Shown here: piece after piece, positions 16,886-26,451 of the stretch
Position numbering within the stretch: the first letter of the stretch is position 1
Layout of the letters: each line of letters starts with the position of its first letter
Assembly: GCA_943842625.1 (NCBI GenBank)
Contig: CALTCK010000002.1
Span: 186,001 to 250,000, forward strand
Length of the DNA stretch: 64,000 nucleotides
Reading direction: 5' to 3'
From: an uncultured Flavobacteriaceae bacterium
GTDB taxonomy: Bacteria > Bacteroidota > Bacteroidia > Flavobacteriales > Flavobacteriaceae
Notes under the pieces: generated by a model
The model's input: only the letters and a program-made list of their open reading frames with translations
Databases searched by the model: none
Told to the model about the DNA's origin: nothing
Made by a program: the position numbers and the translations under genes

Positions 16886-19144
16886 GTGTTCAGTTTATCC
16901 AAGTTCTCTAAAAATATAATAGCTAAAAGATGGTTCATTATCTCAATGGTATTGATAGGTACCCTTTTTTTTGGGAATGAGTTGAAAAATCTTGAAATCG
17001 ATGCAGACATTGTTAGGTCATTACCTGACGATGATGTCGATGCGAGGCTCCTAAAAAAAATTGGTAAAAACTTTGGGAGTAATAACATGGGGGTTATTAT
17101 CCTTGAAACAGACAACATTTACCAACCTTCGGTCATTGAACACATCCAACTAATTACTGATACCCTTTCTGAAATTAGTGGTGTCTCATCTGTTTCTAGT
17201 TTAACGAATATCATTAACATTAAAGGAAGTGATTACGGTATTGAAATTGGGAAATTAGTAGACGAATACGAACTTCCTAAAACAGCTTTAGAATTCGAAA
17301 AGCTTCGTAACAATATATTAAACAACCCCATGTACAAGGGTTCCATCGTATCGGAAGATGAGACCGCCTCCTTAATTGTTTTTAATATTGAAAATGACGC
17401 CAATGTAAATCTCATAGCTAAAGAGGTTATTGAAAAAACTACTGCACTACAAATCCCAGAAAAGCTTTATTATATTGGTTCTCCAATGCTGGTGACTTAT
17501 ATTTCCGATTTGATGCGGAAAGATTTAACGACACTCTTGCCCATCGCATTTTTAGTGATTGCGATTATTTTATTGTTGAGTTTCAGATCTATTAGTGGTG
17601 TTATACTACCCCTTTTTATTGCGGTAGTGAGTATTGTATGGAGTTTGGGAAGTATGGCTTTTTTAGGAATCAAAATGTCAATGATTTCTAATAATATTCC
17701 CATTATCATATTAGCAATTGGTAGTGCCTATACCATTCACGTTATAAATCGAGTGAATAAAGTTCGTCTAGAAGAGCAACATTCGGATACGATAAAAACT
17801 GCATTCGTTTATGTATTCATTCCTATTATGCTAGCTGCATTAACAACCATCATCGGTTTTATCTCCTTTATTTTTGGATCGTACCTAGATATGATTGTAG
17901 ATTTTGGAATCTTTACTGCACTAGGAACGTTATTTGCCTGTCTCCTATCAATGTTTTTTATTCCAGCCATTTTGAGTGTGCTGAACTTTAAAAACAACTC
18001 CTCGAAAGCCCCCAAAGACGATTCTTTTATTACTAATTATCTCTTACAACCTTTGTATCAACTTATCGCAAATAAACCTAAAACGGTATTGTTAATATGG
18101 TTGTTATTGATAGGCTTTAGCGTAGCTAATCTTTTTTCTATTAGAAGAAGTGTGGATATTCAGGAATACTTTAAAAGAGACAATCCAACTCGGTTAGCAG
18201 AACAAATTATGGTCGAAAAATTTGGAGGAACTAAACCCATATTTGTCCATTTTAAAGGAAATATGCAAAGCCCTGCAGTGCTAAAAAAAATGTTAGAAAC
18301 TTCTGCCTACATGGAAAAAAGTCCTGAGGTATACACCTCCATGTCGATTGCAAAATTGATTGATGAAATTAATTATAATTTTACCAATTCTAGAACGTTT
18401 CCCCAAGAAATAGAGCAAATTGAGCAATTGTGGTTTTTATTGGATGGCAATGAGGTACTCCCCCGTTTTGTAAACGAAGAGTTAACGGAAGGAATCATCA
18501 TTTCAAAATTTAAATCTCCCGATAACAAATCAAAAATCGAATTTGCAAAGTATATGAACCGCTTTATTGCTAAAAACTCCACTGAAGAATGTCAAATACA
18601 AATTACAGGAATGCCCTTTGTAGATATTACAATGGACCAAAGCCTTATTAACAGTCAGATTGGTAGTATTGCTATTGCTATTTTTTTTGTAATCGTGCTC
18701 GTAGGAGGTATCCTACGGTCACTAAAAAGTGGATTTTTTGCGGCTATTCCAATCATCGCTACAATTATACTCTTATTTGGTTTTATGGGATTAACTGGAA
18801 TATCTTTAAACATAGCAACCGTTCTAGTGGCCAGTGTTGCCTTAGGGATTGGTATTGATTATGCCATTCATATTATATCACATTTCAAGGCTTCTTTTAA
18901 AAAAAATAACGATGTGTACGCTGCTGTGCAGGAATCAATATTGGTGAGCGGTAAGGCAATAATTATCAATGTGGTTTCGGTAGCTGCTGGATTTTTAGTT
19001 TTGGTGTTCTCCGACATGGTCCCCCTACAATATTTTGGTTTGTTAATTGCTTTAAGTATGGTTAGCTCCTGTCTCGGGGCTTTAACTTTACTCCCTTCTT
19101 TATTAATACTGATGAATAAAAAAAATAACCAACATGAAAATTAA
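16886..19144 (+). CDS. RND superfamily exporter, COG1033/MMPL type
   Basis: A 752-residue inner-membrane transporter built as two repeats, each one helix, a large periplasmic domain, and five helices. The second half has the proton-relay pair in GIGIDYAIHII; the first half has GSAYTIHVI, lacking that Asp, as is usual in COG1033. Relatives include hopanoid (HpnN), mycolate (MmpL) and bacterial sterol RND transporters, which move lipids rather than drugs. The start is GTG; no in-frame ATG lies upstream. The 3' end overlaps the LolA-like gene by 11 bases. Likely task: exporting the lipid product of the operon, an inference from context. Confidence 0.9.
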   Translation: MFSLSKFSKNIIAKRWFIISMVLIGTLFFGNELKNLEIDADIVRSLPDDDVDARLLKKIGKNFGSNNMGVIILETDNIYQPSVIEHIQLITDTLSEISGVSSVSSLTNIINIKGSDYGIEIGKLVDEYELPKTALEFEKLRNNILNNPMYKGSIVSEDETASLIVFNIENDANVNLIAKEVIEKTTALQIPEKLYYIGSPMLVTYISDLMRKDLTTLLPIAFLVIAIILLLSFRSISGVILPLFIAVVSIVWSLGSMAFLGIKMSMISNNIPIIILAIGSAYTIHVINRVNKVRLEEQHSDTIKTAFVYVFIPIMLAALTTIIGFISFIFGSYLDMIVDFGIFTALGTLFACLLSMFFIPAILSVLNFKNNSSKAPKDDSFITNYLLQPLYQLIANKPKTVLLIWLLLIGFSVANLFSIRRSVDIQEYFKRDNPTRLAEQIMVEKFGGTKPIFVHFKGNMQSPAVLKKMLETSAYMEKSPEVYTSMSIAKLIDEINYNFTNSRTFPQEIEQIEQLWFLLDGNEVLPRFVNEELTEGIIISKFKSPDNKSKIEFAKYMNRFIAKNSTEECQIQITGMPFVDITMDQSLINSQIGSIAIAIFFVIVLVGGILRSLKSGFFAAIPIIATIILLFGFMGLTGISLNIATVLVASVALGIGIDYAIHIISHFKASFKKNNDVYAAVQESILVSGKAIIINVVSVAAGFLVLVFSDMVPLQYFGLLIALSMVSSCLGALTLLPSLLILMNKKNNQHEN

Positions 19145-19874
19145 TCCCTACCTGATCCTACTTTTTTTTAGCACCGCAATTTACGGACCAATTCATGGTC
19201 AAAATGCTCAAACTTTATTAGAAAAAATGGATATTTTAATTGCGGCGCCTAAAGATAAAGAAGCTGATGTTTTAATGATCATTAAAGATAAAAATGGCAC
19301 CGTTAAAGAACGAGAAGCTACCTTAAAACAGAAAGGTAAGTATAAAAAATTATATCGATATACCAAACCAGAAAAACAAGCGGGCATTGCGACTTTATCC
19401 CTTCCAGACAATGTAATTTGGTTGTACATGCCCGCTTTTGGAAAGGCGATTCGAATTTCATTATTAAGTAAGAGTCAAGCTTTTAACGGAACAGATTTTT
19501 CACAAGAAGATATGAGTGGTATTCCCTATAGTGAGCGTTACGAGCCAAGTTTAATTAGTCAACAAAATGATGAATATTATCAGTTAGAATTACTTCCAAA
19601 ATCAAAAAAATCAAAGTATACCAAAATCAATTTAACCATGGATAAAAACCACTATTATCCAATAAAAATGGAATATTATACGAAAGGAGATAAATTAATG
19701 AAAATTGCAGAATTTAACTATCAAAAACAAGGTGCCTATTGGTTTGCTAAAGAAATTGTGATGACCACGGTTTTAAAAGAACACGCCACCACAATTATAC
19801 TTTCGGAAGTAAAGTTTGATCAAGGACTAAGTGATGCTATTTTTACCATTGAAAATTTAAAAAAAGAAGAATAA
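19134..19874 (+). CDS. LolA-like outer-membrane lipoprotein-sorting protein
   Basis: A 246-residue periplasmic protein with a signal peptide (LILLFFSTAIYGPIHGQ). The body is an incomplete beta-barrel of the LolA/LolB type: RYTKPEKQAGIATLSLPDNVIWLYMP is the strongest match, and SRYEPSLI-like and MKIAEFNYQKQ strands follow. COG1033 RND exporters are often paired with such a protein, which may take lipid from the pump across the periplasm. It overlaps the RND gene by 11 bases and ends six bases from the stop of the converging START gene. Confidence 0.82.
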   Translation: MKINPYLILLFFSTAIYGPIHGQNAQTLLEKMDILIAAPKDKEADVLMIIKDKNGTVKEREATLKQKGKYKKLYRYTKPEKQAGIATLSLPDNVIWLYMPAFGKAIRISLLSKSQAFNGTDFSQEDMSGIPYSERYEPSLISQQNDEYYQLELLPKSKKSKYTKINLTMDKNHYYPIKMEYYTKGDKLMKIAEFNYQKQGAYWFAKEIVMTTVLKEHATTIILSEVKFDQGLSDAIFTIENLKKEE

Positions 19875-19879
19875 ACCCC

Positions 19880-20518
19880 CTATTCTATAAAGTTGAAATG
19901 GTTTTTTTTATTTTTATGTTGAGCGATGGTCTTTTTAATATTAATTAAGGTATTGTAGGGCGTATCTTCGACAAACAAATTTGCTAACCATGAAGGAACA
20001 GCGCCTCCAGGGTCTACTTGCATTAAAAAAGTAACCTCTAATTTGTTTTTGGCAGCTACTTTTACTTTCCAATAGCCATTTCCACTCACACGAATATATT
20101 TATCGTTTTCTTCTAAGTAGTCATCCAATACTTCGATACTCACATTCAATTCTTTTTTTTCTTTATTCCAAGTAAATCTGTTACGATAAACTCCATCTCG
20201 ATTTTTATAAGGAAAAGGTGCTTTTGCAATAGAGTAATAAATCTGTAAGGTGTCTCCTATTCGTTCTAATAATGATGCCGATTTCACATTATGTCCCCAA
20301 TTTGGATAGCGCTCTAAATCAAAAATAGTATAGACAAAATCATGTATCGATCCGTCAATGGTAGTAATACCCTTAAATGTTTTAAAAGCATAGATTCCTT
20401 CTTCTTCTAAATAAACTTGTATTCCATCTTTATCTTTTATCATTTCCCACTGTTCTTGTGCGGTTAGACAAAAACTCGTACATAAAAAAAGTAACGTAAT
20501 GTAACTAATTGTTTTCAT
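19880..20518 (-). CDS. exported START-domain lipid-binding protein
   Basis: About 212 residues with a signal peptide (MKTISYITLLFLCTSFCLTAQ) and then a START domain: QWEMIKDKDGIQVYLEEE, FDLERYPNWGHNVKSASLLER, RDGVYRNRFTW and VDPGGAVPSWLANLFVEDTPYNTL. START domains bind sterols, phospholipids or ceramides. I use the Met that opens the signal sequence, 10 bases after the sulfotransferase stop; the Met six codons earlier overlaps that gene. Export to the periplasm next to a lipid sulfotransferase and opposite an RND/LolA pair suggests a lipid carrier. Confidence 0.85.
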   Translation of the reverse strand: MKTISYITLLFLCTSFCLTAQEQWEMIKDKDGIQVYLEEEGIYAFKTFKGITTIDGSIHDFVYTIFDLERYPNWGHNVKSASLLERIGDTLQIYYSIAKAPFPYKNRDGVYRNRFTWNKEKKELNVSIEVLDDYLEENDKYIRVSGNGYWKVKVAAKNKLEVTFLMQVDPGGAVPSWLANLFVEDTPYNTLINIKKTIAQHKNKKNHFNFIE

Positions 20519-20528
20519 AAATAATGTA

Positions 20529-21662
20529 TTATTCAACGATGACGTTTTTAGGCATTTCGTAGGTATATAGATCCATAAAAAAACGCCATTCTTTGAGGAT
20601 TGTGTCTAATTGATCTTTGTCTATACAATGTTTGTTCTTATGATAACTCTTCATTTTTTCAATATAGTGTTCAAAACTTGGAAATGCCTGTTCAAAATTA
20701 TCAAGTTCCAAATGAGTATATATGTTTTGTAAAACAGCCTGTGGTGATTTTTCCAACTCTTTATAGGAAATCTCTACTAAATTATTAGCAGGTATTTTTT
20801 CTTTATGTTGAAGATAATCTCCCATAATTTTTTTATAAATCGCAATAATATTGGAATCGATTTGATGGGTATTTATACCCTGTAATTGCAAAGGCGGCAA
20901 CATCTTTCTATAGAAATTTTGGGTAGATAAAAATACCTCTATAGGATTTCTATGAATAAAAATAAATTTTGCGTCCGGAAACATCGCCAACAAGGTCTTA
21001 ATTCGACCGGTGTTTGGGGGATTTTTTGACAAGTACCGATCTCCCCTCGTATTTTTAATTGCTTTTTTTATAAATAACTGATAGTCTGCTTTCCAGCGAT
21101 CTAATTGTTTATTACTTACAGTATCAAAACGAATATACCTATCGTAAAATTGAATCATTTTTTTTGGAAACATCCAAAAAAAGTAAAAACTAAGTGGAGT
21201 TTTTGCACCTAATGCAAATTCCTCTTCTTGAGGTAAAGAAGAACCCAAGCTTACATTATCACCTTTTCGAGTCCCAGGGATTAATAGGGAAGAAAATCCT
21301 TTAAATAAAAATCTACCTAACTTATTAAATAAGGAATCTGGAAATACACTTTGATATGTGGAGGCGTATGCCATTTGAGGGTCTTGACAAAGTAAATTAT
21401 GCAAATGTGTAGTGCCGCTTCTCCAATGCCCAATAATAAAAACTGGAGCTTTTGTTACTTTTTTATTTTTAAAACGAGGGTTTATAAATAAACGCTCGTA
21501 AGTTCTAAAAGGAAAATTAATTAAGTTGATAAATACTAAAATAAAAACTCTAATAAAATATTTTAGAGACAGGCGATTATTTTTAAATAAACTAAAGATG
21601 ACCGTAATGGAATAACCAATAGCTGGTGGAAATAGCGTTCCTCTTTTACTTTTTTTTGTCAT
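20529..21662 (-). CDS. PAPS-dependent sulfotransferase
   Basis: A 377-residue cytosolic or membrane-associated sulfotransferase. The 5'-phosphosulfate loop is IIGHWRSGTTHLHNLL near residue 80, and the 3'-phosphate site is KFIFIHRNPIEVFLSTQ near 235. A hydrophobic, basic N-terminus (IGYSITVIFSLFKNN, VFINLINFPF) could hold it at the membrane. It belongs to the Sulfotransfer_3-type group acting on lipids or glycans. It is the first gene of a two-gene operon with the exported START protein. No PAPS synthesis genes (cysC, cysD, cysN) are in the window. The acceptor is unknown; lipid or sterol is inferred from neighbours. Confidence 0.88.
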   Translation of the reverse strand: MTKKSKRGTLFPPAIGYSITVIFSLFKNNRLSLKYFIRVFILVFINLINFPFRTYERLFINPRFKNKKVTKAPVFIIGHWRSGTTHLHNLLCQDPQMAYASTYQSVFPDSLFNKLGRFLFKGFSSLLIPGTRKGDNVSLGSSLPQEEEFALGAKTPLSFYFFWMFPKKMIQFYDRYIRFDTVSNKQLDRWKADYQLFIKKAIKNTRGDRYLSKNPPNTGRIKTLLAMFPDAKFIFIHRNPIEVFLSTQNFYRKMLPPLQLQGINTHQIDSNIIAIYKKIMGDYLQHKEKIPANNLVEISYKELEKSPQAVLQNIYTHLELDNFEQAFPSFEHYIEKMKSYHKNKHCIDKDQLDTILKEWRFFMDLYTYEMPKNVIVE

Positions 21663-21692
21663 AAATAATACATTTAATTAAAAATTAGGGCA

Positions 21693-23063
21693 CTATTTAA
21701 AAACTTCCAGTAATTGTTGAATACTACATTTTGATTGCTCACCAGATTTCATGTTTTTTAAGGTAAAAAACTCGCTATTTATTTCCTTTTCACCCGCAAG
21801 AATTACGAAAGGAATTGATCTTTTATCTGCATAACTCATTTGCTTTCCCATTTTTGCTGAATCTGGATAAAGTTCACATGCGATATTATTTTTCCTTAAA
21901 GTAGTCATGGCTTGCATCGCATACAGAGATTCCTTATCGCCAAAATTGATAAATAAAACCTTTGTATTGGCCAATACCGCAGGCGGAAATAGGTTCAGTT
22001 CTTCCAAAACTAAATAAATTCGATCTAATCCAAAGGAAATTCCAACACCGCTCATATCTTTTAATCCAAAAATATCTGTTAAATCGTCATAGCGGCCACC
22101 ACCACCAATACTTCCTAGTTGGACCTCTTTTGGGGGGCTTACTTCAAAAATTGCACCGGTATAATAATTTAGACCTCTTGCAAGTGTAACATCAAACTCG
22201 AGATTAGCTGTTTTTAAATTAAGGGTTTGAAAAGCCTCGTAGATAAATTCTAATTCTTCAATACCTTTCAGACCTGTAACTGAAGTTGATAAAATTTCTT
22301 TTAAAGCTACTAACTGTTCAACTGGAGTTCCATTTAAACCAAGTAAAGGCTTTAATTTTTCTAGAGCTTCTTCCGTGATTCCTTTACGCAACATTTCTGT
22401 CTTTACTCCTTCCTCTCCAATTTTGTCGAGTTTATCTAAAGCAATAGTAAAATCTATTAATTTATCTTCAGCACCAATAACTTCAGCAACACCACTTAAA
22501 ACTTTACGGTTGTTTAATTTTATAACAACTCCCTCTAAATTTAATTGATTAAAAACATCATCATACAATTGGATTAATTCTACCTCCTGCCACAACGATT
22601 TAGAACCAACTACATCAGCATCACATTGATAAAACTCTCTAAATCTTCCTTTTTGAGGACGATCTGCTCTCCATACAGGTTGTATTTGAGAACGTTTAAA
22701 AGGAAACGTTAAATCGTTTTGATGTTGCACAACATATCTAGCAAAAGGTACCGTAAGGTCGTATTTCATTGCTTTCTCTGAAATACTAGAAGTTACTTTT
22801 AAGCTATTTTTTTCGTTTAAAAACGCTGCGTCGGTTTTTTTTAAAAAATCACCACTATTTAAAATTTTAAATATCAACCGGTCTCCTTCCTCACCATATT
22901 TACCCATTAAAGTTTCGCTTTTTTCAAAAGAAGGCGTTTCAATGGGTTGGTAACCATAATTTTTAAAACTCGTTCGCATGATGTCCATGATATAGTTTCG
23001 TTTCGATACTTCGAGTGAAGAAAAATCTCTAGTTCCTTTTGGTATGGATGGTTTTTGTGCCAA
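21693..23063 (-). CDS. hisS: histidyl-tRNA synthetase
   Basis: Class II aminoacyl-tRNA synthetase charging tRNA-His. Motif 1 region starts PSIPKGTRDFSSLE; motif 2 is in FREFYQCDADVVG; the His-specific loops are LARGLNYYTGAIFEV and GSIGGGGRYDDL; motif 3 is GVGISFGLDRIY. The C-terminal anticodon-binding domain is complete. At 456 residues the length is normal for Bacteroidota. The sulfotransferase gene begins 31 bases downstream on the same strand, so read-through is possible. Confidence 0.97.
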   Translation of the reverse strand: MAQKPSIPKGTRDFSSLEVSKRNYIMDIMRTSFKNYGYQPIETPSFEKSETLMGKYGEEGDRLIFKILNSGDFLKKTDAAFLNEKNSLKVTSSISEKAMKYDLTVPFARYVVQHQNDLTFPFKRSQIQPVWRADRPQKGRFREFYQCDADVVGSKSLWQEVELIQLYDDVFNQLNLEGVVIKLNNRKVLSGVAEVIGAEDKLIDFTIALDKLDKIGEEGVKTEMLRKGITEEALEKLKPLLGLNGTPVEQLVALKEILSTSVTGLKGIEELEFIYEAFQTLNLKTANLEFDVTLARGLNYYTGAIFEVSPPKEVQLGSIGGGGRYDDLTDIFGLKDMSGVGISFGLDRIYLVLEELNLFPPAVLANTKVLFINFGDKESLYAMQAMTTLRKNNIACELYPDSAKMGKQMSYADKRSIPFVILAGEKEINSEFFTLKNMKSGEQSKCSIQQLLEVFK

Positions 23064-23195
23064 GTTTATTTAATTTAAAATATGATACTAAGTTATGCAA
23101 ATATCTTAATTTCAAATTTAATTTATTAGATAATTTAAAATAATGGTAACTTTATACATCAAATTTAGTCTAACGGTTAAACCAATTTATATTTT

Positions 23196-24434
23196 ATGTT
23201 TTCCCTTTTTCGAGTTAATGTACTAATAGCTATCAATTCAATAAAAACACAACTATTGAGAACCATTTTAACTGTGGTTATTATTGGTATAGGAATATGG
23301 GCTTTGGTAGGTATTTTAAGCTCTGTAGAGGCTATGGAAAATTCAATTTCTGGTAATTTCGCTACCATGGGTTCTAACACTTTTAATATACAACGTTATA
23401 ATTTTAACGTGCAACGTCGAGGTGGTGAACGTGAAAAAGTAAATCCAATTATCAGTTATCAAAATATTCGAGAATTTATCGATATTTATGAGTTTCCTAC
23501 TACACAAACATCCATTTCATTCAGGGGAACTAGCGGAGCTGAAGTAAAGTTTGAAAGCAACAAAACCGATCCTGAAGTTCAAGTATTGGGAATTAATGAA
23601 TATTATCTTGAAAATACTGGGACCGAAATTGAATCAGGTAGAAACTTTAATGTTTTTGATATCCAAAACAACAATAATGTATGTATCATCGGTTCTGATT
23701 TTTTAAAAAATTTGTTTATCAACGACAATCCTATTGGAAAAAAAATTAGCATACGAGGGGTAAAATTTAAAGTAATTGGTGTCCTGGAGTCCAAAGGAGC
23801 TACCTTTGGAAACAATCAAGATCTACGGGTTTTAATTCCTATACAAGTTGCTAGAGGAATTTTTACAGCACCCAATATCAACTATACCATTAGTATCATG
23901 GTCAAAAACACAGAGATGCTAAACGCTGCACAAGACGAGGCGGTTGTTACTTTTAGAAATATTCGAGGTTTAAGTCCTATTGAGAAAAATGATTTTGGAA
24001 TGGAGCGAAGTGACGACCTCATCAACCGAATTACTAGTATCACTGGATATCTTGAAATAGCAGCATGGATTATCAGCATCATTACCATCTTAGGTTCCTC
24101 GATAGCTCTGATGAATATCATGTTGGTTTCGGTAACAGAGCGAACTCGTGAAATTGGAGTTCGAAAAGCTTTGGGAGCAAAAAACTCAACGATTTCGACT
24201 CAATTTTTTATTGAGACGATCGTTATTGGACAAATTGGTAGCCTTTTAGGTATTTTACTTGGAATTGGTACCGGAATGATTTTTTCTTCTTTTTTTGAAT
24301 CCAAATTTTCCCTGCCCTGGATTCCAATGTTATGGGCAACAATTATAACTTTTATCGTAGCCATTATTGCAGGTTTTTATCCCGCAATGAAAGCCTCAAA
24401 ACTAGACCCTATTGAAAGCTTGAGGTATGAATAG
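23196..24434 (+). CDS. MacB/FtsX-type ABC transporter permease
   Basis: A 412-residue permease with one N-terminal helix (LTVVIIGIGIWALVGIL), a large periplasmic MacB_PCD domain (about residues 45-270), and three C-terminal helices carrying the FtsX signature VSVTERTREIGVRKALGAK. It ends KASKLDPIESLRYE, a standard terminus for the family. Such permeases work with an ATPase and often a membrane-fusion protein in exporting lipids, peptides or toxins; neither partner is adjacent here. Divergent from hisS. Confidence 0.9.
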   Translation: MFSLFRVNVLIAINSIKTQLLRTILTVVIIGIGIWALVGILSSVEAMENSISGNFATMGSNTFNIQRYNFNVQRRGGEREKVNPIISYQNIREFIDIYEFPTTQTSISFRGTSGAEVKFESNKTDPEVQVLGINEYYLENTGTEIESGRNFNVFDIQNNNNVCIIGSDFLKNLFINDNPIGKKISIRGVKFKVIGVLESKGATFGNNQDLRVLIPIQVARGIFTAPNINYTISIMVKNTEMLNAAQDEAVVTFRNIRGLSPIEKNDFGMERSDDLINRITSITGYLEIAAWIISIITILGSSIALMNIMLVSVTERTREIGVRKALGAKNSTISTQFFIETIVIGQIGSLLGILLGIGTGMIFSSFFESKFSLPWIPMLWATIITFIVAIIAGFYPAMKASKLDPIESLRYE

Positions 24435-24508
24435 TTAGTTGATATTTTATTTTTTTAGACTCCATGCAATAATTAAACCATCAAATCAGTTATTGTTTCA
24501 ATAATTGT

Positions 24509-25393
24509 ATGATGAAAAAAATAATTATTTTATGTTATATTTTTATTGTTGTTGCTTGTAGTAAAGATAATGATAAAAATGATGCTGTTTGTTATTCAAA
24601 TTCGAATACAGAAAGCATGGTACACGACGGAGAAGACAGAGAATATTTGATGTATGTACCCGACTCGTATGATGGTACTAACTCTGTGCCAATCCTATTC
24701 AATTTTCATGGTTTTGGAGGCAGTGTAGAAGAATTTATGGAGAATGCAGACCTACGCTCGGTTGCAGAAACCAATACGTTTATTTTAGTCTATCCCCAAG
24801 GTAGTTGTCTAGAAGGTTCTTCCCATTGGAATCCCTGCCCAAACGGACCGGATAACAAAAGTGAAGCTGATGATTTTGGATTTGTTGAAGCTATGATCAA
24901 TCAGATATCCTCAGAATACCATATAGATTTGGATCGAGTTTACGCAGGGGGATACTCTAACGGAGGTATGATGGCATATGGGCTTGCGAATTATAAAAGT
25001 GATTTAATTGCTGCGGTGGCATCTATTTCCGGAACAATGTTAAACTGTACAGGATCTACCAATCATCCTATGCCAGTAGTACATCTTCATGGAACCTCTG
25101 ATGATGTTGTTTCCTATAATGGGAGTACTGACTGGAATTCTGTACAAAGTACGCTGGATTACTGGATTAATTTTAATAACACCACGACCACTCCAACAGT
25201 AAACTCAGAGAATAGTGGCGGAATAACTATCGAACATTATATTTATGACCAAGGTGAAAATTCTGTTTCGGTCGAACATTATAAATATATTGGAGGAGAA
25301 CACGTATGGTTTAACGAAACCTACCAGGGTCAAAACACTGCTGAATTGATTTGGAATTTTATGTCAAAATACGACCTCGACGGATTGAGGTAG
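24509..25393 (+). CDS. PHB-depolymerase/LpqC-like esterase lipoprotein
   Basis: A 294-residue lipoprotein (signal ending IFIVVACSKDND, lipid Cys in VAC, acidic residues after it suggesting surface export). The alpha/beta hydrolase domain is of the LpqC/polyhydroxybutyrate-depolymerase type: FNFHGFGGSVEEF, nucleophile in GGYSNGGMMAY, acid in HLHGTSDDVVSYNG, His in GGEHVWFNE. Two Cys pairs resemble the depolymerase disulfides. Substrates in the family include polyesters and feruloyl esters. It stands alone between the permease and the DUF6428 gene. The second Met is an alternative start. Confidence 0.85.
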   Translation: MMKKIIILCYIFIVVACSKDNDKNDAVCYSNSNTESMVHDGEDREYLMYVPDSYDGTNSVPILFNFHGFGGSVEEFMENADLRSVAETNTFILVYPQGSCLEGSSHWNPCPNGPDNKSEADDFGFVEAMINQISSEYHIDLDRVYAGGYSNGGMMAYGLANYKSDLIAAVASISGTMLNCTGSTNHPMPVVHLHGTSDDVVSYNGSTDWNSVQSTLDYWINFNNTTTTPTVNSENSGGITIEHYIYDQGENSVSVEHYKYIGGEHVWFNETYQGQNTAELIWNFMSKYDLDGLR

Positions 25394-25437
25394 CTAAAGA
25401 AAATTTATATGAATAGCTGTTAGAACCTGTTGAAAGT

Positions 25438-25905
25438 CTAACAACAACCAGAACTTGGATCGCAACAAGAAGATTGAACTTTAGAAGTGTCAACTTTTGT
25501 TTTTTCAACTGAAATACCACAGGCATCTATTGCAAGACAGGCTGTAACCTTTGAAGTTAACAGAAAATTAACTCCATCAAAATCTAAATTATATTTACCA
25601 ATTGTTTCTTCTCCTTGATATTCCACTTCAATTTCTAAATCTTCAAACATAAACATCTTTTCGGACAACGCTATAATATTGATTAATTTCTCTGGATGCA
25701 ATCTGTGATCATAATCATTTTGTTCCCAAAGTTGAAAATTAATAACCGTTTCATTTCTAACTTTCCCCCCACAATCAATAAAATCTTTGGTAACTTTACC
25801 AACCTCTGTCACGTGAAAATGACTAGAAACAAAAGTTCCGTTTGGTAATTGAAAACCGATTCTATCTAAATTTTTTAATATTTTTTTTATTTCTGACAAT
25901 TTCAT
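25438..25905 (-). CDS. DUF6428 family protein with Cys-rich tail
   Basis: A 155-residue soluble protein of the DUF6428 family, recognised by LPNGTFVSSHFHVTEVG near residue 20 and the RLHPEKLINII segment. The end SSCCDPSSGCC carries four of its cysteines, with Cys also in DCGG and CLAIDACG, giving a likely metal or metalloid site. In other Bacteroidota the family is found next to arsR and arsenic-resistance genes; none is visible here, so an arsenic link is only an analogy. Confidence 0.8.
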   Translation of the reverse strand: MKLSEIKKILKNLDRIGFQLPNGTFVSSHFHVTEVGKVTKDFIDCGGKVRNETVINFQLWEQNDYDHRLHPEKLINIIALSEKMFMFEDLEIEVEYQGEETIGKYNLDFDGVNFLLTSKVTACLAIDACGISVEKTKVDTSKVQSSCCDPSSGCC

Positions 25906-25977
25906 ATTGTGTTGTATTTTTAAAGTTCATCTGTAGGGTTATTGAAACTATTTTAACTAAGAATTAAATCAAAAGCT

Positions 25978-26451
25978 TCAGTTTACCATTTTATCAAAAA
26001 ACATAAACAAATCGCCTTTGGTAATAATAGCGCCTTGCTCTATTAAAGAAAAAATATCCTCTTTTTTGTCTGTGGTAAAATCTTTATTTGCCGTAAAAAA
26101 CTCAACTTCTTCAAAAGCAAAGTTTTTCTGGAGCCATTTAAAACCCTCAGGAGTTCTGAAATCTATATTCTCATTGGTAGTTTTTACTACTATCAATTTC
26201 ATGTGAGCCGCTTCAACTTTAAAAAGAAATAATTGCATAGCAGAAATATTTTCAAGATAGGAAGCATTGTTCAACACTCCTTCCCAAATTAAATCACTAA
26301 AAACATCCAATTCTTCTTCGGCAACTTCGGGCTTCACCCTTTTAATTTCGTCCCACTCTTTACCTGTGATCGATTGTGTTGCTAAAAAATTAATAAATTC
26401 TTCATGCAATTCTTCAAATTGCTCTTTGGTAAGTCTGCTATATTTTGCCAT
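25978..26451 (-). CDS. DUF6495 family protein
   Basis: A 157-residue soluble acidic protein, conserved in flavobacteria, recognised from SRLTKEQFEELHEEFINFLA and TGKEWDEIKRVKPEVAEEELDVFSDLIW. No catalytic motif, signal peptide or membrane segment. Its ATG directly follows the T run of the terminator behind the TonB receptor, so transcription must start inside or just upstream of that hairpin unless it depends on read-through. Function unknown. Confidence 0.75.
   Translation of the reverse strand: MAKYSRLTKEQFEELHEEFINFLATQSITGKEWDEIKRVKPEVAEEELDVFSDLIWEGVLNNASYLENISAMQLFLFKVEAAHMKLIVVKTTNENIDFRTPEGFKWLQKNFAFEEVEFFTANKDFTTDKKEDIFSLIEQGAIITKGDLFMFFDKMVN

Noticed and set aside
14416-21662. Assigning the sulfotransferase cluster as a homologue of the Bacteroides BtSULT steroid-sulfonation cluster
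   Set aside because: That cluster includes PAPS synthesis genes (cysC, cysD, cysN type), none of which are here, and the gene order differs. Only the general idea of lipid sulfation is shared.
25438-25905. Arsenic resistance operon
   Set aside because: The DUF6428 protein has a Cys-rich tail but no arsR, arsB, arsC or acr3 gene is adjacent.
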